A stretch of 64,000 bases of DNA from positions 186,001 through 250,000 of the forward strand of contig CALEYL010000072.1 of NCBI GenBank assembly GCA_937926205.1, in the 5' to 3' direction. Under the pieces are notes generated by a model. The model made no database searches and was not told where the DNA came from. It was given only the letters and a program-made list of their open reading frames with translations. Source of the DNA: an uncultured Saprospiraceae bacterium (GTDB lineage: Bacteria; Bacteroidota; Bacteroidia; Chitinophagales; Saprospiraceae). Below, in pieces: positions 8,688-16,794 of this stretch. Made by a program: the position numbers and the translations under genes. The stretch's first letter is position 1. Each line of letters starts with the position of its first letter.

Positions 8688-11099
8688 TTAACTTTTAGGC
8701 CTTATAATATCAACCTTGGTAGGTGGTATCTTTGTCCCTCCTTTAAAATCACCTTTCCCTTTTCCAACAACAGAAGCGCCATCTTTCGCAATCTCTGGGA
8801 ATGCTTTTTTTTGATTTTTTGTTAGAGGAGCTTCTTTTGAAGATTTTGCTTCGGTTAGTTTTACACTACCCGATTTTTTATCTTTTCCCACAACGTCAAT
8901 TCGAGTTTTCGTTCCTGATTTTGTTTTAACTGTTATCTGTTCAACAACATCAGTTTGAGTTTTAGAGACCTTATCCAATACTTTTTTCTCAAATTGTGCG
9001 CCTTTCTTGGCGTTCTCAAGCATTCGTTCTGCTTTGCTGCCCGTTTTTATAAGTTTTCCTGCTCTCCCTAAAAGTCCGCCACCAAGCGCTCCTCCTCCTG
9101 CAGACATCAATATTGATGTACCGTCCACATCTGTAAGAGCATCGCCGAAGCTCTTACCTTCTACTAAATTGCCAGCTACTTGAGTACCATAATCAATCGC
9201 GGCTCCGATTATTGCACCTAAGCACCATGGGCAATTTCCATCAGGATCTACTAACTTTACCGGATCATTCCAGGCATAAGCAAAAGGGGACTTATCTATT
9301 TGCTCAGGTTCATCCGCCAGCGCATCCACCGCTCCCCATCTCCCAATCGCAGCATCATACCACCTTGCCCCATAATCATTCCACTTCAGTCCCCAATCAT
9401 CATTCCATTCCTTCCCATTATACTGGTATTTATTATCCCGCGCCACCGCGTCGTTCATCAGCCAGGGGCCTTCGTAATTAAGACCAAACGGATAGTAGTG
9501 ATTCTCTTGAACAATCTCCCCCGGCGTTTCCACGATGCCATTTGCGTTTTTGTCTGCGAACATCATTCTGGTATTCCCCAAATGATCCCGCAGCGCGTAT
9601 TCCTTTTGCCACAGCAGGGTGTTGTTCACCTCGGCGTTCAAATTCAGGTAGCGGCCCTCGGCGTGGTAGAGTGCTTCTGCACGGGTGCTGCCTGTGCCGT
9701 TTTTGCGGTATTCTAAACCACCGGCGTAGGTTTGTTCGTACTGCACAGTGGCGCCCTGCTTCACGATTTTGCGCAGCTTCATGCCAGCTGCGTCGTAGAT
9801 CCACTCGATGCTGTTGCCGCTGCTAAAGGTAACAACATTCGGCAAATTCAGGTGGTTGTAAGCGATGTTGGTGATGCCTTTATAGGAGTCGGTTTTCAGG
9901 TTGCCGTTGGCATCGTAGGTGTAGCCTGTGCCGCCGGCGCCGGGGTTGAAGCCGTGCATTTTTTGGCTCGCCGGGGCGCTGTCGGCGATGGAGGCTAAGC
10001 GGTTGGTGCTTGCCGTGTAGGTATAGGTTAAGTTGTCAATCTGGCCGTAGTTGCACGTGCTGCTGTAATAGCCGGTGCGTTGCAGGGCCGTGATGTTGCT
10101 GCGCAGGTCGTAGGCCAGTGTTTCGTTGTAGCGGTTGCTGGCCGTGGCTGTATTGCTGGCGTTTACGTCGTAGTAGGTTGCTGCGGTGAGGCGGCTGAGG
10201 TGGTCGTAGGCGAAGTTATAGGCTTGCCGATCGCGGCCGCGCACCCGCCAGGCGAGTTGACTGATGTTTCCGGCTTTTTGCGCCGTGCCGCCTGTAATGC
10301 CGCCTAAGTTTCCGCCAGCTGCGTTGTTGGCAAAAAGCTGGTCGTAGCGCAGCTCAAAATAGAACAGGTCGTTGGTTTCCGGGAATTTGGTCAGCGACGT
10401 TGCGCCGGGGTTGGGCATGGCCGCTGAGCAAAGGCCTCCTGCCGGTAGTGCCATTGTTGTCCCGCCGGAGCCGGAACCATTGATGGCCGTAAGCCAGCCC
10501 ATGTCGTTGTAGGTATAGTCCACGCTTTGGAGCCAGGCCCAGGTGGCGCCGTATTGTGCATAGTGCAGGTTGCGCTCGATCATTTGATCGCGGTGGTCGT
10601 AGTTGTACTCTGCCAAGTGGGTATTTTGGCCGTTCAGGTTCAGGTAGTGATTGGTGGAACGGCCAGCCTGGTCGTAGGTCCACGAGTAGTTGATGGTTTG
10701 GATGCCGGTGGTTGCGCCTGCGCCGGGGTTGTGCGTACGGTTTTCCGTCAGTTTGTTGTCGGCCCAGTCGTAGGTGTTGGCGGTGTTTTCGGCAGTGGCG
10801 GAAGCCGTATTCAGATAATTGTTTCCGGCAGCCGCAGTGAGGCGGCCATAAGCATCGTAGGTCAGTGTGGAGTGGAGGAAAGTACTGGCACTGCCCAGCA
10901 CTTTGCTTTCCGAACGGCGTACTTTACCCCGGTATTGGGGATTAAGAGTGAGGTTCAGTTGCGTGGTTCCATCGTAGCCGTCGTAGTACGTTTTGTTCAG
11001 CAATTCCGAAAAAGTAAAACCCGCATTCGGGTCGGTGGGGAAGCCCGAAACAAAGCCGCTTTCTGTCGGGCGGCCATAATCGTCGTATTTCGTACCCAT
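8688..11099 (-). CDS. RHS-repeat polymorphic toxin, C-terminal half with PD-(D/E)XK nuclease tip
   Basis: This 803-residue frame carries YD/RHS repeats, then the RHS-associated core (YALRDHLGNTRMMF ... DNKYQYNGKEW ... YGARWYDAAIGRWGAVDALAD ... YAWNDPVKLVDPDG). After DPDG (residue 618) the sequence changes to a variable tip of 186 residues. It starts with a glycine-rich hydrophobic linker and ends in a restriction-endonuclease-like domain. Its signature is ID at 734-735, then EAK at 750-752 (LTEAKSS), then TKNQKKAFPEI, the D...ExK layout of PD-(D/E)XK toxins. It is the 3' half of a gene broken near 11142: continuing upstream in the same frame past its ATG gives VFLRDGNQSALSRC, which joins naturally to the end of the other half. 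A candidate immunity gene follows 3 bases later. Confidence 0.85.
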   Translation of the reverse strand: MGTKYDDYGRPTESGFVSGFPTDPNAGFTFSELLNKTYYDGYDGTTQLNLTLNPQYRGKVRRSESKVLGSASTFLHSTLTYDAYGRLTAAAGNNYLNTASATAENTANTYDWADNKLTENRTHNPGAGATTGIQTINYSWTYDQAGRSTNHYLNLNGQNTHLAEYNYDHRDQMIERNLHYAQYGATWAWLQSVDYTYNDMGWLTAINGSGSGGTTMALPAGGLCSAAMPNPGATSLTKFPETNDLFYFELRYDQLFANNAAGGNLGGITGGTAQKAGNISQLAWRVRGRDRQAYNFAYDHLSRLTAATYYDVNASNTATASNRYNETLAYDLRSNITALQRTGYYSSTCNYGQIDNLTYTYTASTNRLASIADSAPASQKMHGFNPGAGGTGYTYDANGNLKTDSYKGITNIAYNHLNLPNVVTFSSGNSIEWIYDAAGMKLRKIVKQGATVQYEQTYAGGLEYRKNGTGSTRAEALYHAEGRYLNLNAEVNNTLLWQKEYALRDHLGNTRMMFADKNANGIVETPGEIVQENHYYPFGLNYEGPWLMNDAVARDNKYQYNGKEWNDDWGLKWNDYGARWYDAAIGRWGAVDALADEPEQIDKSPFAYAWNDPVKLVDPDGNCPWCLGAIIGAAIDYGTQVAGNLVEGKSFGDALTDVDGTSILMSAGGGALGGGLLGRAGKLIKTGSKAERMLENAKKGAQFEKKVLDKVSKTQTDVVEQITVKTKSGTKTRIDVVGKDKKSGSVKLTEAKSSKEAPLTKNQKKAFPEIAKDGASVVGKGKGDFKGGTKIPPTKVDIIRPKS

Positions 11100-11107
11100 G
11101 CAGCGGC

Positions 11108-14100
11108 TCAGCGCGCTTTGGTTGCCGTCGCGCAGGAAGACGCGAGCAGGTCGCGGGTATTGTAGCGCATTTCCACCAGGGCAGCGCCGGGCACTTTTTT
11201 CTTTGAAGGCAATCCGGCAGCCGTGTATTCATAGGTAAAGACCAGTTCGGCGTTAGCAGCCGTAGCGCCCGGAGGGATAATCCTTGAAGGCTGGTCTTTG
11301 TCGGTGTATTCGGTGTAGGTATCTGCCGGCGAAGTATTGGCGGTATTGGTTTGGCGGGTCATCACCACGCGGCCTTTTTTGTCGGCGTAGGTAATGCTTA
11401 CCCGGTTGTCGGGGTCGGTTTGCGTGGTTACATACAGGGTATTGGCTGCAAACGAAGTGCTTGTTCCGGGGATGGTTACGGCGGCGGCATTGGTTCCATA
11501 GGTGGTCGTGGTGGCATAGCCGTTTGGCGCAGTCACGCTGGAGACGCGGTTGAGCGGGGAGTTTTCGTAGGTAGTTTGGGTAAACAACGTACCTGCAGGC
11601 GGGGCATAGTATGCTCCGGTGTTGTACGGACTCAGATATGGCAGCGTGGTTTTGATGAGCCTGCCCTGGTTGTCGTAAGTATGGTTCACCACGACATCCG
11701 AAATGGTATTGCTTTGGTCGTTGGCGCCTTTGGCCGGGCGGTGCTTGGTTTTCACATCCTGAATGGGGCGCCCGAGGCCGTCTAAATATTGCACACTTTC
11801 CCGTTGGGTGAGGCTGCTGCCGCTCACTGCCGTAAAATTGGTGGTGGAGCGCACGAAGTTGTTCGGATTTTGGGCGTTCCGGAACTGATATTGGTTGGTG
11901 GTGACGACATTGCCTCCGCGGGCACTTGCTGTTTGTAAGCGCCGCAACTTATCATAGGCAAACGTGCTGGTTTGTCCATCTATGTCTAAAATGGAGGCCA
12001 CCAATCTCGTTCCCGTATGGTAGGTGTAGTTCCAGCTAAACCCGGAATAGGTGCGGTTGGTAATCAGGCCGTTTTGCCAGGTATAAGTTTCTGCCAGCCA
12101 GCCGGCTTGCGTAAACTTGCGCGGGTAGCCTTTTCCGGCATTGGAAGTGGATTGGTATTCGTTGGTGGTGCCTTTCAGCACCCAGGCGCCGGTGGTGGCT
12201 ACGCCGTTTACCCAGGTCATTTCATAGCTGTAAAACTGGTAGGGATAAGGATGATTGCCGGTAGCCGTAGCTGTCGGAAAACCTGTTGAATTGAAGAAGC
12301 TGTAATCGGTGCGGCTTCCGCTCACTGTTAATCCGTTGACTTCGGTGGTCGTTTCCACTGGCGATCCAATCATGTTTCGGTTGATCATTTCGGTGCGTAA
12401 CGTGCTGCTTGGCCAGTCGAAAACATATTTGTTCCGGGTGGTAGTGTTTTTCCCGTCGCTGTTGGTCAGCAGGATGGCCGTGGGGGCGTAGTGCCGGTTT
12501 TGGGTGTCATACTGGAAAGTGGTGGTGGTGACCACCCCGTCGCGGGTTTCCTGTTTGGAAGCGTGGCGGAAAGGCGCGGTGCGGATGGGATAGGGTTTGG
12601 CATAGAGGTAATTCCTGGGTTGGCCACCTGGGCCTGTTCCAAGGTCTATACTAAATGCTTTATAAATGTTTCCCGGCAAAGTGATGTAAGCGTCAGCATA
12701 AAACCCGGTGGTGGTTTCCTGAAGTTTGGTATTGCTGCTGTTATAGACTTCAACTTTTTCTTCCTGGCCGTCTTTTACCTTAGCCTGATAAGGGCTAAAG
12801 GGGTAGGTTTCCTGATAGTCTTGCGTATTTAATTCCTGATTGAAGAGATAGACAGTTTTTCCGCCGCCAACCGTTTCTTCTGACACGCGCCGGTAGGAAA
12901 CATGGTACCCTTCGAAGCTGGTCATTGGCACAGAACTATAAGAGAAAAAAGTTACGGCTACGGGTTGAGAAAAAACATTGTAGGAATATCCAAAATATTC
13001 AGGTTTGAAATACAATTTTCCGCTGGAATTGGTCGAGCTTGTGTTTTCAATGTATTTATATTGCTTGACGATGTCATTGCCCGTAGAAATACCGTCGTGA
13101 ATCCGGATTTCTTTGACCCTCAATCCGCCAACCTTTTTATTGACGGCTACGCTCGTTGAACCTTCCGTGAAAATATAAAACTCTCCTTTGCCGTGTTGCA
13201 CCGTCAGCGTAAACGTATAAGAAACACTGGCAGACAGGTTGGCAAGCGTTGTCAGCAACTGCGTAATGGTATTGGAACTTTGGGTATTGGTGAGGTTGAA
13301 GCCATAACTGCCAACCACGACATTGTTGGAGGTTTGTTTCACGGTGATGTTTACCGACGGCGAAGGTGGATTGGGGTTCCCGATATTGCAGTATTGATAA
13401 GGACCGATGTTCAGGTTGGTCAGGATGAGCCTGAATTTAGCCTGATTCAACTGGGTCGCATTAAAGGTATAGGTCGTGACGGTTTGGGTATTGGTGCAGC
13501 AGGCAGCCTGAGGGTAAGTACAGTTACTGAGTGGCCCCACACTTATTTGTTCTGAGGAGACATTTTGAAAAGTCAGGTAATCGTTCGCTTCATAAGTGAG
13601 TTGCGTATATCCGCCGGTCGGATATTCCACTTTGTTCAGGGTCCCGATCTGCATATTGGATTCGCTCGTTTCCCGATAGGCATTGGCATACGGCGGCGCG
13701 ATGGTTTGGCTTCCAAGTGTAGCGGAAACCGGAGGAATGCCAAAAGTCGTTTCGTTCTGCGTAGCGCCGTTGTGGAATCCCCAATGGTCGGTCGCTCTGG
13801 AAATCCGGTGGGGTAGGTTACCGGCTATATAAGAAAACTTGTAAGCCGGGTTGACAATGGAGTTGTCGCACGATTTTTCCTGCAATTCCAGTAACCGCAG
13901 GCGCTTGTATTCTTCAATCGGGGCAGTCGCATTTGGAGAAAGCATATAATCGTAAGTCAAATCGAACCGGCTGCAATAATTCGCATTGCCGGGATGCATA
14001 ATTTCGATGGCATCCAGGCGCTTTTGCAAGGGAATGTCCTCCCGGTTCGTATTGGCAATAAAATTGACGGTTGTCGTTGAACTCACGATCCGCCAGAGTC

Positions 14101-15043
14101 TTTTACCCTGAATGGAGTTGTTGGTCACAGAAACGTATGGGGAAATGGATACCGGGCCGCAACTTCCACTTGGTCCTCCGGAATACGAATCATAAAAGAA
14201 AGAGCAAGAACCCAAACTCCGGTAATTGTAAGTTTCGCTTTGGTAATCAATGGTAATCTGATAATGACGATCAGGCGATTCGATGCGCCGTAAATACCAG
14301 GAGGAGGGCGCAATGCTGTTCGTTTGGATATTGTCGTAGTAATTAAATTCAATACCTGAATAGGCATTATTGGCTTCGCCTTCAAGGCTTCCAAAAATAT
14401 ACCTGGTGCCATCGGGAGTGGTGATGATGAACCGGATGAAATAAGTATTGCTGGGGTTGCCCGTACCCGTCACCCGAACGTATTCGACTTTGAGGTCGCT
14501 TTTAGGAATGAGGTGAACATTTTTGTCTTTGTCAAAAACAAATTTTCCGGAGTAACCTCCCACATTAAAATTGAATAAATCGGGTTCTGCATCTCGGCTT
14601 CCTACTGCGACGGCTTCCATTTGCTGAGTTGAAGTCAGGTCATTTGGGATCATCGGAGCAACCAGCGTATTGCCGTAATCGAAATACCCGGTATTGATTT
14701 CATCCGGCAGGCCCAGTACAGTTCTCGAAACAACGCCTCCGGCATTCAAACTCCAGTTCAATCCCACCCAACTGGCATTTTCGTTAATCTTTACCCCCGA
14801 AGCGTGATAACTAAGCGAAATGGGTAAGCTAAGCGAGCCTTCCTGTACTGTGTAAATCGGAATGCTGATGTTAGGAACTCCCGTAAAATAACTCACCGGA
14901 ATGTCGCCGTATTTACCCAATGATGCAGCATTTGGCGCCGGCATCACCACGTCGTTGATGGTTTTATTGATGGGTTGGGCTGTTGCAGCCCAGTGAAAAA
15001 GCGTGAACACGATAGCCGTAATCGTTATCCTGATCGGTTTCAT
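11108..15043 (-). CDS. RHS-repeat protein, N-terminal half (split from its tip by a frameshift)
   Basis: The ATG at 15043 starts MKPIRITITAIVFTLFHWAATAQ, a signal peptide; a GTG at 15052 would add three residues. The protein begins with the usual Bacteroidota RHS head (PNAASLGKYGDIPVSYFTGVPNISIPIY, then LSYHASGVKINENASWVGLNWSLNAGG), followed by a long SpvB/TcdB-like shell region and YD repeats. It stops at 11108 after ...RYNTRDLLASSCATATKAR. The last ten or so residues are out of frame: inserting one base near 11142 restores ...RDLLAVFLRDGNQSALSRCMGTKYD and joins this frame to the one ending at 8688, giving about 2,118 residues. The stop of the pappalysin-like gene lies 46 bases upstream. Confidence 0.85.
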   Translation of the reverse strand: MKPIRITITAIVFTLFHWAATAQPINKTINDVVMPAPNAASLGKYGDIPVSYFTGVPNISIPIYTVQEGSLSLPISLSYHASGVKINENASWVGLNWSLNAGGVVSRTVLGLPDEINTGYFDYGNTLVAPMIPNDLTSTQQMEAVAVGSRDAEPDLFNFNVGGYSGKFVFDKDKNVHLIPKSDLKVEYVRVTGTGNPSNTYFIRFIITTPDGTRYIFGSLEGEANNAYSGIEFNYYDNIQTNSIAPSSWYLRRIESPDRHYQITIDYQSETYNYRSLGSCSFFYDSYSGGPSGSCGPVSISPYVSVTNNSIQGKRLWRIVSSTTTVNFIANTNREDIPLQKRLDAIEIMHPGNANYCSRFDLTYDYMLSPNATAPIEEYKRLRLLELQEKSCDNSIVNPAYKFSYIAGNLPHRISRATDHWGFHNGATQNETTFGIPPVSATLGSQTIAPPYANAYRETSESNMQIGTLNKVEYPTGGYTQLTYEANDYLTFQNVSSEQISVGPLSNCTYPQAACCTNTQTVTTYTFNATQLNQAKFRLILTNLNIGPYQYCNIGNPNPPSPSVNITVKQTSNNVVVGSYGFNLTNTQSSNTITQLLTTLANLSASVSYTFTLTVQHGKGEFYIFTEGSTSVAVNKKVGGLRVKEIRIHDGISTGNDIVKQYKYIENTSSTNSSGKLYFKPEYFGYSYNVFSQPVAVTFFSYSSVPMTSFEGYHVSYRRVSEETVGGGKTVYLFNQELNTQDYQETYPFSPYQAKVKDGQEEKVEVYNSSNTKLQETTTGFYADAYITLPGNIYKAFSIDLGTGPGGQPRNYLYAKPYPIRTAPFRHASKQETRDGVVTTTTFQYDTQNRHYAPTAILLTNSDGKNTTTRNKYVFDWPSSTLRTEMINRNMIGSPVETTTEVNGLTVSGSRTDYSFFNSTGFPTATATGNHPYPYQFYSYEMTWVNGVATTGAWVLKGTTNEYQSTSNAGKGYPRKFTQAGWLAETYTWQNGLITNRTYSGFSWNYTYHTGTRLVASILDIDGQTSTFAYDKLRRLQTASARGGNVVTTNQYQFRNAQNPNNFVRSTTNFTAVSGSSLTQRESVQYLDGLGRPIQDVKTKHRPAKGANDQSNTISDVVVNHTYDNQGRLIKTTLPYLSPYNTGAYYAPPAGTLFTQTTYENSPLNRVSSVTAPNGYATTTTYGTNAAAVTIPGTSTSFAANTLYVTTQTDPDNRVSITYADKKGRVVMTRQTNTANTSPADTYTEYTDKDQPSRIIPPGATAANAELVFTYEYTAAGLPSKKKVPGAALVEMRYNTRDLLASSCATATKAR

Positions 15044-15089
15044 AAGAGGCACTTTTATTCAATTTGGAAAGTGGATTATTTTGGGATTC

Positions 15090-16388
15090 TCAACGAATCA
15101 CTTCAATTTTTTCGACAATGAGCTTGTTGTGGAATTTAAGCCGGATCACATAAATTCCACCTGGCCAGGCACGGCAATTTATGTCAAAAGACCTGACGCC
15201 TTTTTCCAATTCAATTTGTTCCCCGGTAATCAGACTGCCTGTAAGCGTTGTGATGTTTAGGTCGGCAATACCGGCTTCTGAACTCAATATCTCTAACTGT
15301 AGATTTTCAGTAGCTGGATTAGGAAATGCCCGCAGGCTGAAAACTTGATCATCTGTAGTGTTCGATCCCGTTGCGGGGGAGGTAAGGCTTAACACTGATT
15401 GTTGAACAGCATCGCATTGAGTAGCGCCCGTTTGTACCAATCCTGAACGCGGGCCACCTTCTGACAAAAAAGTTTGCATCCTGATTTTTTGCCCCATCGT
15501 AAATAGATAAGCACAGGCGTCGGGCGTATTGTCCATAAAGTTCATGGTCATTTCTACCGGGTTGCCGTCGCAGGTGCTCACGTGCTGATGGGGATAACAT
15601 TCGCTGTTGGGTGCATTGTGGATAGGCGTATCTTCCACATAATCGTCTGAACATGGGTATTCTCCCCATAAATCATACAATCCCAGATAATTGCCGATTA
15701 AATGGGTGAGCGTTCTGCCTTCGTTAAAAGCGGCGTTTGAAAGCCCGGTATTTCCGAAAAAGCGGTAATCAATTACAATCCCATCCGTTTCGGCAGGACC
15801 TCCAGGCATTTGGGCATATCCGCTTACTTGATCTCCAAGGCTTACTACCCAAATATTCAGGTATCTTTTGGTATCCCAGGCTGCAATACCGCCATTTTCA
15901 GGATATTTGAAAGAATCATCAGTTCGCCACGGATTGGCAGAAGATGGAACGGACTCTATACCTGTTGTTTGTTGACCTAAAGGGTTTGTATTTGCAAGGC
16001 AGAAGCTGATTTCCGTATCCTGAGCTTTTTGCGCATGTTCTTCGTCTAATGCATCCGGATTTTGAGCCAGCAGGGAATTCATCGAAAAATCATTGTTCAG
16101 CGCTTCTATTTGCCACATAACTTGCTCTGAAGAAACATAAAAACTACCGGGGTTGTATAAAATATGGAATACAACAGGGATGGTGATTTTTTTAAATTCA
16201 ATTTTATTTTTTTGCTCATATACAAACCTTTCCAGCATGGATTTTTCTTCTACCATAGCAGGGTTTTCCAGTTTTATTCTCGCTTCTATTGCCTGGGTGG
16301 CAAGCTTTCGATACACCATTTCTTCCTGGGAAAATAATGTTGCTGAAAACAATAATAATACAGTCAAAGAAAGCAGTATTTGTTTCAT
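15090..16388 (-). CDS. Pappalysin-like (M43) exported protein with degenerate zinc site
   Basis: Encodes 432 residues with signal peptide (MKQILLSLTVLLLFSATLFSQ) and a C-terminal type A sorting domain (FPNPATENLQLEIL ... GGIYVIRLK ... EKIEVIR). The middle matches M43 cytophagalysins in layout: TIPVVFHILYNP, SSEQVMWQIEALNNDF, YLNIWVVSLG, and a Met-turn region MNFMD at 282-286. The zinc-binding motif, normally HExxHxxGxxH, reads HLIGNYLGLYD at 229-239. The catalytic Glu is Leu230, and two of three zinc ligands are Asn233 and Asp239. Unless another site compensates, it should not be a protease. It is the first gene of the minus-strand RHS locus, 46 bases before the RHS gene, so it may be a dedicated binding or processing partner, or a decaying gene. 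Confidence 0.88.
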   Translation of the reverse strand: MKQILLSLTVLLLFSATLFSQEEMVYRKLATQAIEARIKLENPAMVEEKSMLERFVYEQKNKIEFKKITIPVVFHILYNPGSFYVSSEQVMWQIEALNNDFSMNSLLAQNPDALDEEHAQKAQDTEISFCLANTNPLGQQTTGIESVPSSANPWRTDDSFKYPENGGIAAWDTKRYLNIWVVSLGDQVSGYAQMPGGPAETDGIVIDYRFFGNTGLSNAAFNEGRTLTHLIGNYLGLYDLWGEYPCSDDYVEDTPIHNAPNSECYPHQHVSTCDGNPVEMTMNFMDNTPDACAYLFTMGQKIRMQTFLSEGGPRSGLVQTGATQCDAVQQSVLSLTSPATGSNTTDDQVFSLRAFPNPATENLQLEILSSEAGIADLNITTLTGSLITGEQIELEKGVRSFDINCRAWPGGIYVIRLKFHNKLIVEKIEVIR

Positions 16389-16794
16389 AAGATCAAATGG
16401 TAATGATGTTAATATTCAGGTACACACATATTTCAACTTTATACCCAACCCCGCGCCACAATTCTACTTCAGAAATGCAGACGTTGCTGAAAAAAATGAC
16501 GAAACCCCGTTTTGAGTTCGTGAAACCCCGTTTTGACTGAATAAAGGTTTTTATGGAATGCTAAAAACCTTTACAGTTGACCACAGGGTGGTCCCGCAAT
16601 GTTTGTGTGTGTGTTGTTCAGAATCGTGTATCCGGTGTGGAACGTCCGGTAGGAAAACAATCCGGCTTTATTTGGATTGAATACTTAGACGCAAATATAT
16701 TGGCAGAAAAAGCAAAAAGCAATAGGTATAAAAAATTTAACAGTTGAACGAATTTATGCACTTTAGGGCAGCCATTTTGGTATCAAAACTCCGC
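16389..16794. other. Intergenic region upstream of the pappalysin-like gene
   Basis: No gene was recognised. It holds the promoter region of the 16388-to-8355 locus and a pair of exact 15-bp direct repeats described separately. Nothing else stands out. Confidence 0.6.
16501..16536. promoter_or_regulatory. Exact direct repeats at a 21-bp period, possible regulator site
   Basis: GAAACCCCGTTTTGA occurs at 16501-16515 and again at 16522-16536, two helical turns apart. The spacing equals that of LytTR-type response-regulator sites, and the core CCCGTTTTG fits that loose consensus at 7 of 9 positions. It lies 113-148 bases upstream of the pappalysin-like start at 16388, so it could control the RHS locus. 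The protein that binds is inference. Confidence 0.4.

Noticed and set aside
11135..11150. Programmed ribosomal frameshift in the RHS gene
   Set aside because: No slippery heptamer or homopolymer is seen at the junction, so a simple deletion or assembly error is more likely.
10527..11165. A 212-codon plus-strand frame within the RHS gene
   Set aside because: It is a shadow of the RHS repeats; its valine-rich composition is an artefact of the opposite strand.
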